DNA of 64,000 bases from Trinickia dabaoshanensis (GTDB lineage Bacteria; Pseudomonadota; Gammaproteobacteria; Burkholderiales; Burkholderiaceae), in assembly GCF_002879885.1 (NCBI RefSeq), contig NZ_PNYA01000001.1:369346-433345 (forward strand), in the 5' to 3' direction. Positions 1-8,910 of the stretch are shown one piece after another. A model generated the notes under the pieces. That model was not told the DNA's origin. It searched no databases and was given only the letters and a program-made list of their open reading frames with translations. The first letter of the stretch is position 1; each line of letters begins with the position of its first letter. A program made the translations under genes and the position numbers.

Positions 1-435
1 CATCGTCACCGAAGGCACGTGCACGCCGATATCCTCGAGACATTGGGCTGCGCGCTCGCGCATCGCGCGATGATTCAGAAACCGGATCGGCCCTGGATAG
101 ACGATCTCCCGGTTCAAGAACATGTTGTGATAAATGCTCAGCGAATTGGCGAGGGCCAGGTCTTGGTAGACGCATTCGATGCCGAGCGAGCGCGCATGGT
201 CGACCGAGCGCAGCAGCGTATGCTCGCCACGGATCGATAAGTCGCCGCTCGTTTGTTGATGAAAGCCCGTGAGGATTTTGATGAGGGTGGACTTGCCCGC
301 GCCGTTGTCGCCGAGGATGCCGAGGATTTCGCCGTCCGCGAGTTGCAGCGAGACGCCGTCCAGGGCCGTGACCGCGCCGAACCGCTTGACGATGTTTTCC
401 GCGCGCAGCGCAAGCGGCGCGTCGTTCGTGGCCAT
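1..435 (-). CDS. Sugar ABC transporter ATP-binding protein, partial (C-terminus beyond window)
   Basis: Cytoplasmic ATPase that powers sugar import with the permease and binding protein encoded upstream. The first 145 codons are readable on the minus strand. They include the Walker A motif GDNGAGKST followed by LIKILTG, and a Q-loop region VYQDLALAN typical of RbsA/XylG-type ATPases. Its ATG (433-435) overlaps the permease stop by one base (TGATG), so translation is probably coupled. The rest, including the signature motif, Walker B and any second ATPase half, lies outside the window. Homology says ribose/xylose-type CUT2 family; the actual sugar cannot be read from the sequence. Confidence 0.9.
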   Translation of the reverse strand, partial: MATNDAPLALRAENIVKRFGAVTALDGVSLQLADGEILGILGDNGAGKSTLIKILTGFHQQTSGDLSIRGEHTLLRSVDHARSLGIECVYQDLALANSLSIYHNMFLNREIVYPGPIRFLNHRAMRERAAQCLEDIGVHVPSVTM

Positions 436-1442
436 CAGGACCTCCCGCGCCGGCCGAGCCGCGCCACGTGGATATTGAAAATCATCGCGGCGAGAATCGC
501 GGCGCCGAGAATGATGTTGAACGTGAAAGCGTTGATGCCGATCAGCGTGAAGCCGTCGTTCAACATCCCGAGCACGGCCGCACCGATCAGGCCGCCGATG
601 ATCGTCCCCGATCCGCCGGTCAGCGGCGTACCGCCGATGACGGCGGCGGCCACGGCCAAGAACATGATTTGATTGCCGCCGGCCTGCGGATCGATCGAGG
701 TGATGCGTACACCCTCCAAGATGCCCGTGAGCCCGGCCAAAACGGCCGCCAAGATGAAGTTACCGAGCTTGAGCCGGTTCACATGGATGCCGGCCTCGGA
801 CGCGCCCAGCGGATTCGCGCCGCTCGCCACGGTGTGCAAACCCCAGCGCGTGTGCCGCAGCATCACGTGCATCGACAGCGCGATTGCGACCGCCCAGCAG
901 ATCTCGCTGTATCCCCAACCGCCCATGACGGCCGTGAAGAGCGGACCGCCCGGCGTCGATACGGGCGTGCCGTGCGAGATCGTCAGCGTGATCCCGTTGA
1001 TGAGGAACAGCGTACCGAGCGTGGTGACGAAGGAAGGCAAGCGCAGAAAAACGGTGACCGCACCGTTCACGAAGCCGACGAGACCCGCCGCCGCGAGACC
1101 GGCTGCGACAGCGAGCCACATCGGCGCACCCGCATCTTGCGCGAACGCCATGATGAACGGCGCGAACGCGAACACCATGCCCGCCGATAGATCGATCTCG
1201 CCGCCGATCATGAGCATGATCTCGCCGAACCCGATGATCGCTGCGGGCGCGACGAACTGCGACAAGTTTTGCAAGCTTGCGCTCGTCAGCAAGAAGTCGT
1301 GATTGGCGGCTTCGAAGTACGCCGCCACCGCGATTGCAACGAGCAAGATGCGTAATTCCGCCGACCAGGCAAACGTGCCGAACCTCGCGCGTGGGCGCGA
1401 GGCGATATGGCTTGGTTGCGCTTGCTTCACGCTATCGCTCAT
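435..1442 (-). CDS. Sugar ABC transporter permease, RbsC/CUT2 type
   Basis: A 335-residue hydrophobic inner-membrane protein that forms the channel of a CUT2-type sugar importer. It has about eight to ten hydrophobic segments. The family-typical stretch GEIMLMIGGEIDLSAG follows the second or third segment, and GGTPLTGGSGTIIGGLIGA lies near the C-terminus. Both are typical of RbsC-like permeases. The start ATG overlaps the stop of the upstream binding-protein gene (ATGA), and the stop overlaps the ATPase start, so the three genes form one tightly coupled operon. Length is normal for the family. The substrate is unknown: a pentose or other monosaccharide is likely, but this is inference from family only. 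Confidence 0.9.
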   Translation of the reverse strand: MSDSVKQAQPSHIASRPRARFGTFAWSAELRILLVAIAVAAYFEAANHDFLLTSASLQNLSQFVAPAAIIGFGEIMLMIGGEIDLSAGMVFAFAPFIMAFAQDAGAPMWLAVAAGLAAAGLVGFVNGAVTVFLRLPSFVTTLGTLFLINGITLTISHGTPVSTPGGPLFTAVMGGWGYSEICWAVAIALSMHVMLRHTRWGLHTVASGANPLGASEAGIHVNRLKLGNFILAAVLAGLTGILEGVRITSIDPQAGGNQIMFLAVAAAVIGGTPLTGGSGTIIGGLIGAAVLGMLNDGFTLIGINAFTFNIILGAAILAAMIFNIHVARLGRRGRS

Positions 1443-2545
1443 GACTTGATCGGGCCCGAGCGCGGAACGATTTGCGCTTTCGTGCTCTTGCCTTCATACC
1501 GGGTAGATGTATTCAAGTAAGGATCGACGCTCGACTTCGTCACGAACTTGAGCCCGGAATTGATGTTCGCGGGGCCGACCAAACCGCCCGACGACAAGTA
1601 GACGAACGCTTCCATCACCGTATAGAAACCTTGCACATAGGGCTGCTGGTCGATCGTGAAATCGAGGAAGCCTTCGTGGATCAACTGAATCGTCGTCGGC
1701 AATAAATCGAACCCGCCGCCGTGCACGCCTTTTTCCGTCAGCTTCGATTCCTTGATCACTTGGGCGACGCCTTGCGTGCTGCCCGCGTCGACGGCAAACA
1801 TGCCTTTCAGGTCTTGGTGGCCCAGATAAAACGATTTGATCTTCGAGAGTTCCTCGTTGACCGTCGCGCCCGTGGCGATCATCTGCGCATCGATTTTCTT
1901 GCCGGACTTCTTGATCGCATCCATCGCGCCGTCCAAACGCGGCTGGATATTGAGTTGGCCCGGCGTGGCGATGAACAGCCCGACTAGGCCGCTGTCGATC
2001 AGGCTCACGATACGCTCGCCCATTTGATAGCCGGACTGGTACAGATCCTGGCCGATATACGCGAGTCTTGCGTTGGTGCTGCCGCGCGGGGCGTCGGCGT
2101 TGTAGGCGAACACCGGGATGCCCGCGTCGAGCGCCTTCTCGATCGGCTTGTCGAATGCCTTCGGATCGACGATCGGTACCGCGATCGCATCGGCTTTGGC
2201 CGCGATCGCCGCATTCATGGCATTGACCATCTCGCCGACATCGGCATTGGCCGATCCGGTCCACTGGTAGTCCATGTTGAAGGTGGCGCACGCGTCTTGA
2301 ATGCCATATTGCGTCGGCACGAAGAACGGGTTCGTCGTCACGTGATTGACGAACACGATTTTCCAGCGCTTATGCGACGGAAACGGCGCCTCCGCGGCCT
2401 GCGCCGGAGAGATCATGCCGCCCATCATCGCAAGCGCCGCGCCTAACCCGGCGCCTTGCAGCAACCCGCGCCGCGTTCGATTCTCGACCCCATCGCCGGC
2501 CGGCTCTTGCGACATTTCCCGTGCATCGTCTCGCTCGCTCGTCAT
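1439..2545 (-). CDS. Periplasmic sugar-binding protein (RbsB-like) with Tat-type signal
   Basis: Substrate-binding component of the importer, 368 residues. The chosen start (ATG at 2543-2545) follows a clear GGAGG; a longer reading frame from 2596 has no ribosome-binding site. The N-terminus carries a twin-arginine-like signal (TRRGLLQGAG followed by a hydrophobic stretch and ISPAQA), so export may be by Tat. The mature part is a type-1 periplasmic binding fold: VNHVTTNPFFVPTQYGI opens the first lobe, and a hinge-proximal FAVDAGSTQGVAQVI segment is visible. It is the first gene of the operon. The ligand could be a pentose, hexose or polyol; the sequence does not decide. Confidence 0.88.
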   Translation of the reverse strand: MTSERDDAREMSQEPAGDGVENRTRRGLLQGAGLGAALAMMGGMISPAQAAEAPFPSHKRWKIVFVNHVTTNPFFVPTQYGIQDACATFNMDYQWTGSANADVGEMVNAMNAAIAAKADAIAVPIVDPKAFDKPIEKALDAGIPVFAYNADAPRGSTNARLAYIGQDLYQSGYQMGERIVSLIDSGLVGLFIATPGQLNIQPRLDGAMDAIKKSGKKIDAQMIATGATVNEELSKIKSFYLGHQDLKGMFAVDAGSTQGVAQVIKESKLTEKGVHGGGFDLLPTTIQLIHEGFLDFTIDQQPYVQGFYTVMEAFVYLSSGGLVGPANINSGLKFVTKSSVDPYLNTSTRYEGKSTKAQIVPRSGPIKS

Positions 2546-2902
2546 CACATCCTCCGTCGTTTTCGTTGGCTGAATGCTATTTGCGAAACGGCGCAAACCG
2601 TTGCCGGCTGGCGCCGGCGTTCACCCCGGCGCGCCCCACGCGCACAAATACGACAAGCCGCGCGGCGGCCAATCTCATGAACGCAGCCATGCTAGCTCAC
2701 CGTGCGGGCGACCTTAATACATAGATACCCTTAACTAGTCCGACTATTTGAAACGTTGAGTTGGTAAATGGCGAGCGAGCCGCACCGACCGCGATGCATT
2801 TGGCGTCTGTTTCCTGCCACCCATAGCAAGTCGGGCGTAAGGAAACGTGCGATGAGGATGCGTGCGATCGAATGAGTGACCGGCATGCATTAAATAGTAA
2901 AA
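2546..2902. other. Intergenic region between sugar ABC operon and two-component genes
   Basis: About 360 bases without a convincing gene; short open frames here have no ribosome-binding site or recognisable protein. The promoter of the sugar operon should lie in this stretch, reading to the left, but I cannot single out a -35/-10 pair. An AT-rich patch at 2890-2912 contains a small inverted repeat (ATAGT, loop AAA, ACTAT at 2894-2906) that overlaps the stop codon of the receiver-protein gene. It could be a weak terminator for that gene. Confidence 0.5.
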
Positions 2903-3895
2903 CTATATTAATTGCCCGGTCGATTTCGCCAACGTATCGCGTCGGCTTTGCCGCCATTGAGCAAACGTCAGGCTGCCCGGCTCAACTTCAGATGCCTCGA
3001 GAGGCGTGACGCCGTAACACGCGCCGGACCAACCGGGAACGGGATGAAACTCCGTGGTTCGGATATCCGCCAGGTCCGGACGATATGCTTCGTCCGGCCA
3101 AAACAACGGCATGATGCGACGCTCGAGCATTGCTCGGTGCAGCCATTCGGGGCCGCCCGCATCGATCACGGTATCGCATTGAAACGCCCATTCGTCCTCA
3201 TCCCAGGCGACGAAGACACTGGCGTTGCCTTGAGCGTCGAACATCAGCACCGCATTCTGCTCGGGTCGCCAGTAGTACTCGACGAGGCCTTCACGAACCG
3301 CGAGCTCATCGAGCAAACGCACCACCCTCGGGTCGCAATAGGTCGCGCCCACGTCATGCATACCCACTAGTCCTCTGTGTTCGCAATGGCGCTTTTGCGC
3401 ATCCTCCACGATTCTCGCGAGCTTCGCCGGCAGATCGGCGTCGGTCTTGCGAAGGTAGAAATCGATGAGATGGGCGTTGAACGCTTCCACGGCCTCCTCG
3501 TTGCCTGCGACGCCAGTCAGCAAGATCTTGGTGCAAGGAACGTCACGGATCGACGACAGAAAGCGGATTCCATCCATTTCCGGCATTTCGTAATCCACGA
3601 CGACGGCCGCGATCTCGTCGAATCGGCCACGGTCGTCGAACGGGTCGCTTCCCAACGCGTTGCCCGTGCCTCGTTCGATCGCGATGCAATCTGCGCTCGA
3701 GAGGCCACCGGCTCGAGCGCCGAAGTCGCGGCGAGATGACGCGATGTGGTCCAGCGCCGCCTTGGGGTTCGTGAAAAAGCGATTCAGTGTTCGGTCGCGA
3801 AAAAAACCACGCAATCCGTTTAGGAAATCGGCGCTGTCGTCGATGAATAGGACGGACAACGGGTGAAACACCGGCTGTTTAACCAAAAGAGTCAT
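2903..3895 (-). CDS. Response-regulator-like protein with receiver domain and non-DNA-binding C-terminus
   Basis: A 330-residue cytoplasmic protein, probably the phosphorylation partner of the kinase encoded 44 bases upstream. The start at 3893-3895 is supported by AAGGAG six bases ahead; a longer frame exists but lacks a site. The receiver shows the acid pair D19-D20, the likely phosphoacceptor D101 in VVVDYEMPEMDG, T127 in LLTGVAG and K150. Between the first and third strands there is an insertion of roughly 40 residues compared with a standard receiver. The C-terminal 150 residues match no DNA-binding or enzymatic domain I recognise. The kinase-regulator arrangement recalls LqsS/LqsR or Phc-type cell-density signalling, but I see no signal synthase nearby. 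Confidence 0.75.
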   Translation of the reverse strand: MTLLVKQPVFHPLSVLFIDDSADFLNGLRGFFRDRTLNRFFTNPKAALDHIASSRRDFGARAGGLSSADCIAIERGTGNALGSDPFDDRGRFDEIAAVVVDYEMPEMDGIRFLSSIRDVPCTKILLTGVAGNEEAVEAFNAHLIDFYLRKTDADLPAKLARIVEDAQKRHCEHRGLVGMHDVGATYCDPRVVRLLDELAVREGLVEYYWRPEQNAVLMFDAQGNASVFVAWDEDEWAFQCDTVIDAGGPEWLHRAMLERRIMPLFWPDEAYRPDLADIRTTEFHPVPGWSGACYGVTPLEASEVEPGSLTFAQWRQSRRDTLAKSTGQLI

Positions 3896-3939
3896 ACCCA
3901 TCTCCTTGCATGCCGCGCACGATCGGCGGCGCGTAACGC

Positions 3940-5382
3940 TCAAACGCGAAAGGACTCGGCTGATGGCGGAAAAGCGTCCCGGCCATCGTCCGCGAGCGAC
4001 TCGCGCTCGGGCAAACATAGCGTGAACGTCGTGCGCACCCCGACTTCGGACTCACACGAGATGGCACCGCCGAATGCCTCGCAAACGCTGCGGCAGAAGG
4101 TCAGCCCGACGCCCGCGCCACGGCCGTGCGCCTTGGTGGAATAGAAAGGCTCGAAAATTCTCGGCAGCACTTCCGGGGCAATTCCCGGCCCGCCGTCGGT
4201 AACACGCAGCAAACAAAAACCGTCGCGACGCTCGGCGCGGATGTCCAACCCGCCCTCTCCGCGCGAACGAATGGCGTCCATCCCATTCTTCAGCAGATTG
4301 AATAGGGCGCAGACGAGCAGGGAATCCGAGCCGAAAAAGCGAATCGCAGGATCGATTCCCGTCGCCTGAACTTGATCCCGTTCCCCGGCCTTGAACGGAA
4401 AACGATCAAGAGCCGACTGCACACAGGCATCGATCGAATGAGACGCGAACTGTCGCCGGTCCAAGCGATCGAGCGTCAACGACGCCAGCGACATCTCTAT
4501 GACAGTAGACGTGCCATCGACTTGCTGCCTGATCGCCGGGGCGAGCGCCGCTATTCTCTCGGGCTCCTCCAATAGGAATGACTTGTCGGTACACAATCCA
4601 TGTTCGACAGCCAATCGATAGCCGCGCATCAATTCGGGGACGACGCGGCGCAACTCGTCCGCATGCAAGCCTATAGTTGCGAGCGGCGATGCCACTTCGT
4701 GCGCGACGGTCGCTAGCGTTAGACGCGGACGGATCAGCCCATAACGCACGATCGCCACCGCCAGTATGCCGGGGCCGATCGCGATGAAAATCACGCCTAC
4801 CGGATAAAAGTCATAGCCATAGTTGACCGCATAATCGCTGGCGGCGACGCAATACATGCACAAGCTGGCTAAGCAGGGATTGAATAGGTTGGGCAAACCG
4901 CGGGCGTATCTAGAACGCTTCGCCTCGAGCAGTAGCCACGCACTACGGCCCGCAAGAAATGCCGTCTGCACCACATGAATGGGATGCAAGCGACCGGCTT
5001 GAGGATAGTATCCAAACGAGTGCGCCCTCATCCCGCTGATGACCCCGTCTCCGGTCATGAGTGCGATAGCCAGCACCGCGCAGACGCAGTACGACGACCA
5101 CAGCATCGTTCGCTCGCTCCGTGCCGAGACGACCTCTGTCACGAAGTGATAGAAGGTGGTCGGCAAGAACAAGATGAAAAGATAGCCGATTTTGACGAGC
5201 ACGCCTCCGACATCGGCGCGGCTCGTTTGAAACAACAGGGCCCATGTTCCTTGCCATGCGAACGTCGTGGCACAAATGGCCACGAACGGTGCCGATACGC
5301 GTGTCGAGCCCTCCGTGGCCAGTACGTAGACGCCGAAACCGAGAAATAACGCCGATACGAAAGCAGGCAGTAGCGAGTACAT
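3940..5382 (-). CDS. Membrane sensor histidine kinase with 7TM-type N-terminus
   Basis: A 480-residue inner-membrane sensor kinase. The first ~215 residues hold six or seven hydrophobic segments with the loop motif GYYPQAG characteristic of the HisKA_7TM sensor family, so the ligand is probably sensed in or near the membrane. The phosphoacceptor is H228 in AHEVASPLATIGLH. The ATPase core follows with an N box (LFNLLKNGMDAIR), a G1 box (DGGPGIAP) and an F/G2 region (IFEPFYSTK, GAGVGLTFC). The gene lies upstream of its receiver partner with 44 bases between them, so an operon is likely. The signal is unknown. It resembles quorum-type kinases in layout only, and that is inference. Confidence 0.85.
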   Translation of the reverse strand: MYSLLPAFVSALFLGFGVYVLATEGSTRVSAPFVAICATTFAWQGTWALLFQTSRADVGGVLVKIGYLFILFLPTTFYHFVTEVVSARSERTMLWSSYCVCAVLAIALMTGDGVISGMRAHSFGYYPQAGRLHPIHVVQTAFLAGRSAWLLLEAKRSRYARGLPNLFNPCLASLCMYCVAASDYAVNYGYDFYPVGVIFIAIGPGILAVAIVRYGLIRPRLTLATVAHEVASPLATIGLHADELRRVVPELMRGYRLAVEHGLCTDKSFLLEEPERIAALAPAIRQQVDGTSTVIEMSLASLTLDRLDRRQFASHSIDACVQSALDRFPFKAGERDQVQATGIDPAIRFFGSDSLLVCALFNLLKNGMDAIRSRGEGGLDIRAERRDGFCLLRVTDGGPGIAPEVLPRIFEPFYSTKAHGRGAGVGLTFCRSVCEAFGGAISCESEVGVRTTFTLCLPERESLADDGRDAFPPSAESFRV

Positions 5383-5582
5383 TTTGCGCGTTCAGCGTAT
5401 TTGGTTGATAACCATTTTAAATCGTCCCCTTCTAAACAAACCTACCAAAAACGGTTGCTTTTCAAACCGGCATTCAAAAAAACTCATTTCAAGCACCTAT
5501 CATTAGTCGCGGCATCGATATTCGATGTCAACTCATTGCATTCATGCTGTCAGTCAACCCAGCACATCTAGGAGGCAAGGAG

Positions 5583-6968
5583 ATGAAGAACGAAGGTTCT
5601 GCATGTGTCATGCGGCCGGCCTTGAATTTCCTGTCCATGATTTTGCTTGCATCGTCGCCATTTTTGACCGATGCCCACGCCGCCACGCCCTTTTCGGCTG
5701 CGCTGCAAGCGTCCGCGTCCAGCGCGTGCGAAGCGGCTTGGAGCGCGACGCAGGTCTATACGCAAGGCAATGTCGCATCGACCGGCGGAGTCAACTATCA
5801 GGCGAATTGGTGGACGCAAAACCAGAATCCCGCCACGAACAACGGTCCGGCCGGTAGCGGCCAGCCTTGGACCTCGCTCGGGGCCTGCTCCGGTGGATCC
5901 GGCGGGTCCGGCGGCTCGGGTGGATCGGGAGGCTCCGGCGGATCGGGCACAGGCACCGCCACCGGATTCATTTACAGCCCATACAAGGATGCAACGATTT
6001 CGCTGAACTGGAACACGAACGTGATCTCATCGAACGTCACCGGCCAGATCAGCCCTGTCCTCTCGGTGCTCCCCGCCAGCGTCCATACGATGACACTCGC
6101 GTTCGCCACCGGCGAGTGCGGCAGCGAGAACTGGGGCGGCGTAAGCGGCGCGGCCATGGCCGCGGCGAATGTGCCTTTGTTCACCGCGGCCGACGTCAAT
6201 TACGTGATTTCCACCGGCGGCGCAGCGGGCTCGTTCACTTGCGGCTCCGACGCGGGGATGACGACGTTCATCAATCGGTACGCGTCGAAGAACCTTGTCG
6301 GCATCGACTTCGATATCGAGGCCGGACAGACCCAGCAAGTCATCAACGATTTGGTGCAACGCGTGGCCATGGCTCAGCGCAGCTATCCGAACTTGCGCTT
6401 CAGTTTCACGCTCGCCACGCTAGCCCCCTCGCAGGCGGGGTCTTCGACAGCCGTTTCCTTGGGTTCGAACGCGCAGGACAGCTTCAATATTTACGGCGAT
6501 TGGGTCATGCAGGCCATCCGGACATACGGACTTGCGAACTACACGATCGATCTGATGACGATGGACTATGGATCGGCAGGTCCGGGTAATTGCGTCGTCG
6601 CGGGCGGCGCGTGCGAGATGGGTCAATCGGCGATTCAAGCCGCTATGAATCTGCACGATCATTGGGGGGTGCCGTACCGCCAGATCGAGGTCACGCCGAT
6701 GATCGGCGGTAACGACGTGGCAGGCGAGACGTTTACGCCCGCGGACGCCGATGCCGTCTCCGCGTTCGTCAAGCAATACGGGCTCGCGGGTCTGCATTTC
6801 TGGTCGTTCGATCGCGACGTGGATTGCGCGCCGGGCTCGGCCTCGCCGACCTGCAATTCGATCGGCGGCGTGGGCACGCTCGGCTATACCAATCGATTCG
6901 CGAGCAACCTAGGCTCGAGCGCCACGATGCTCTTGAACGCCAAAGCCAAGACGAAGTCGAGTCGATGA
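5583..6968 (+). CDS. Secreted GH18 chitinase-like protein with chitin-binding domain
   Basis: Exported 461-residue protein. The start at 5583 follows AGGAGG seven bases upstream and gives a clean signal peptide ending in TDAHA; the longer frame from 5544 would bury it. Residues ~35-85 form a CBM5/12-type chitin-binding domain (CEAAWSATQVYTQGNVAS, then YQANWWTQNQNP). A Gly-Ser linker of repeated GGS units follows, then a GH18-type barrel. The catalytic strand reads GIDFDIE, which keeps the last D-x-E pair of DxxDxDxE but has Val where the first Asp usually stands. The likely role is extracellular chitin or chitooligosaccharide hydrolysis; activity should be tested because of the altered first position. 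Confidence 0.88.
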   Translation: MKNEGSACVMRPALNFLSMILLASSPFLTDAHAATPFSAALQASASSACEAAWSATQVYTQGNVASTGGVNYQANWWTQNQNPATNNGPAGSGQPWTSLGACSGGSGGSGGSGGSGGSGGSGTGTATGFIYSPYKDATISLNWNTNVISSNVTGQISPVLSVLPASVHTMTLAFATGECGSENWGGVSGAAMAAANVPLFTAADVNYVISTGGAAGSFTCGSDAGMTTFINRYASKNLVGIDFDIEAGQTQQVINDLVQRVAMAQRSYPNLRFSFTLATLAPSQAGSSTAVSLGSNAQDSFNIYGDWVMQAIRTYGLANYTIDLMTMDYGSAGPGNCVVAGGACEMGQSAIQAAMNLHDHWGVPYRQIEVTPMIGGNDVAGETFTPADADAVSAFVKQYGLAGLHFWSFDRDVDCAPGSASPTCNSIGGVGTLGYTNRFASNLGSSATMLLNAKAKTKSSR

Positions 6969-6978
6969 GTCAAGCACC

Positions 6979-7006
6979 GTCGATCACGACTTTTTCGTGA
7001 CTCGAC
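6979..7006. terminator. Convergent terminator-like hairpin
   Basis: Just after the chitinase stop codon, an imperfect inverted repeat (GTCGATCACGA ... TCGTGACTCGAC, with one bulged base) closes on a T-rich loop. It lies between two convergent genes and could end transcription from both sides. There is no long U-tract, so it may depend on Rho or be weak. Confidence 0.5.
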
Positions 7007-7063
7007 GTCAACCGCGACGGCGCGCGGCATCACCGATGCCCGGCGCGCCGTCGCCGAATCGAA

Positions 7064-7774
7064 TCACGCGATCGCGCCGCCGCCGTCGATCAGTACCGTC
7101 GAACCCGTCGCGTAAGGCGTCGATGCCAGATAGACGATGGCGTTGGCGACGTCCTGCGGCTGCCCGACCTTGCGCGCCGGCAAGCGTGCGGCCGCCCCTT
7201 CGTACATCTTCTCGCGCGCGGCGTCGTCGAGCTTGGACCACAACGGCGTGGCAATCAGCCCCGGCGAGACGGCGTTGACGCGCACCGGCGACAGTTCGAG
7301 CGCCAGCCCTCGCGCCAACGCTTCAAGCGCCGCATTGATCGCGCCTTGCAGGACCGAACTCTTGCTCGGCCGCACGCTCAAAAAGCCCGACACGAGCGTC
7401 AGCGAACCGCCCTCTTTCACGCGCGCCGCGCGGGCCACGCGATAGGCACCCCAAAACTTGCTGTTCATCGCGGCATACGCGTCGTGCAGCGCGAGGCCGC
7501 GCACGGGCCCCGCCGCTGTTTGCGCGGCCGATACGACGACGTGATCGAACTCGCCCGCGCCGCCGAAAAACGCCTCGATGCTCGCGTCGTCGGTGATATC
7601 GAGGCTCGCCGTGCGCACGTCATGGCCGATGCGCGCCGCGCTCGCGGCCAATTTGCCGGCGTCGCGCGACACGATCGTCACGTTCGCTCCCTGCTCGGCG
7701 AACGCTCGCGCCGCAGCCTCGCCGATGCCCGAACTGCCGCCCACCACCAACACGCCTTGTCCGTCGAATCTCAT
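7064..7774 (-). CDS. SDR-family protein lacking the usual catalytic Tyr/Lys
   Basis: A 236-residue Rossmann-fold protein of the short-chain dehydrogenase/reductase superfamily, cytoplasmic. The nucleotide-binding motif GGSSGIGEAAA lies at the N-terminus, followed by SAAQTA in place of the usual NNAG and by RVNAVSPGL near the end. Aligning the conserved helix (AALEALARGLALEL) with typical members puts QGAIN where YSASK is expected, so the catalytic Tyr reads Gln and the Lys reads Asn. The protein still should bind NAD(P), but classical oxidoreductase chemistry is doubtful. It lies 61 bases downstream of an exported SnoaL-like gene on the same strand, so they may be cotranscribed. Substrate unknown. 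Confidence 0.82.
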   Translation of the reverse strand: MRFDGQGVLVVGGSSGIGEAAARAFAEQGANVTIVSRDAGKLAASAARIGHDVRTASLDITDDASIEAFFGGAGEFDHVVVSAAQTAAGPVRGLALHDAYAAMNSKFWGAYRVARAARVKEGGSLTLVSGFLSVRPSKSSVLQGAINAALEALARGLALELSPVRVNAVSPGLIATPLWSKLDDAAREKMYEGAAARLPARKVGQPQDVANAIVYLASTPYATGSTVLIDGGGAIA

Positions 7775-7835
7775 AGTCGTTTGCTCCGTTGACGACCCTG
7801 TTCGCCACGCTGCGCCCGAGCACAGCGCGCTGCCC

Positions 7836-8408
7836 TTACATCTTGACGATGCCCAGTTGCTGCAACAGTGTCAGGTTGTCCTCGATATGCCAGTTATCGG
7901 CGATCTTGCCGTCGCGGATGCGGTAAATGTCGGTCGCGATGAAATCGATCGGCCGACCCGCGCCTTGCACGCCATTGAAGGTCCCCGTGAAGTGCCCGGT
8001 GAAACGCAGATGAGCGATCACGCGGTCACCGGCCACGATCATCTGTTCCACATCGCAGTGCACGTCCGGCACCGCGGTATGGAACGTCTTCGACGCGGCC
8101 AGCGGACCTTCGATTCCCTGCGCGCGCCCGTGCGGCAATGTCCTATCCGTGAAATCCGCCGCGAGTGCCGCGCGAGCCAACGCCGGCTCGCCGGTCGTCC
8201 AAAACGTGTCGTACCGGCGAGCGGCCAAGATCTGCCGCTGCGCTTGCGCGGTCGGCAAGCTCTGCTCGACGATCAATTCCTTTGGGTGCACGAGATCGTC
8301 CGCATGGGCGGCAATCGGCGCCAACAGTGCAAAGAGGCCGGCGACGAGGGTCGCGCGCGATGCTCGGGCGGCGCGGTTGGAAGCTAATGAATTCAATACG
8401 TTTGCCAT
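7836..8408 (-). CDS. Exported SnoaL-like (NTF2-fold) protein
   Basis: A 190-residue protein with a hydrophobic N-terminal signal (LVAGLFALLAPIAAHA) predicted to be cleaved around residue 36. The mature part looks like the ester cyclase/SnoaL-like NTF2 fold: RRYDTFWTTGEP, LAADFTDRTLPHG, an H-x-x-VPDVHC segment, then FTGTFNGVQGAGRPIDFIATDIYRI split over two strands and DGKIADNWHIEDN. Such proteins form small cone-shaped dimers with very varied roles, so no reaction is assigned. It lies just upstream of the SDR-like gene on the same strand. The ATG at 8406-8408 has no good ribosome-binding site, and the true start could be a few codons downstream. Confidence 0.75.
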   Translation of the reverse strand: MANVLNSLASNRAARASRATLVAGLFALLAPIAAHADDLVHPKELIVEQSLPTAQAQRQILAARRYDTFWTTGEPALARAALAADFTDRTLPHGRAQGIEGPLAASKTFHTAVPDVHCDVEQMIVAGDRVIAHLRFTGHFTGTFNGVQGAGRPIDFIATDIYRIRDGKIADNWHIEDNLTLLQQLGIVKM

Positions 8409-8881
8409 AGGGAGGATACGCTGCGAAGAAAGTAACGGGTCGCATTGTGGACACCCAACCCCGCCCCGATAATAGGTCCGCTCCTTGAAGGATTTTCAAC
8501 GCCGACGGAAAGATGGCCGCGGACCCCCTCGTGGACAAAGCCCGTTACGCCCGCGATGGCGGATCGGTAAAAATGTGCTCGCCTCGTCACAAGCCGGTAA
8601 ACAAATTCGCGTTCGGGTTTTCTTTCAAGACGCATGCAATCGTTATCGATTGCCGTTATCGCCCATCGTCAAAGATTTGACATTCAGTTGTGCGAAGCGT
8701 CGGACAACTAAACGCAGCGCCTATAGCGCCGCGGCATACCGTGCGCCCCCCGCAACGCCGCTGCGTATGCGCCTCTCGAATGTCCTCGAGGCCAGCCCGA
8801 GTGCTCATCGCCGCGCAAACGTAATCGATCATGCATTTAAACGTTTGCGCCCCAATAAATACACGCCCACGAGAAACGGAC

Positions 8882-8909
8882 CTCATTTTTCATTAAAAGG
8901 CGAAATGAG
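8882..8909. repeat. Inverted repeat just upstream of the sigma-54-like promoter
   Basis: A perfect 7-base inverted repeat, CTCATTT (8882-8888) and AAATGAG (8903-8909), with a 14-base AT-rich spacer. It abuts the promoter match at 8911. It could be a regulator-binding site or an RNA/DNA hairpin; the sequence alone does not decide. Confidence 0.4.
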
Positions 8910-8910
8910 A

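Noticed and set aside
5882..5950. Short GGS-coding repeat as a possible mobile or CRISPR-like repeat
   Set aside because: It is the Gly-Ser linker of the chitinase, in frame.
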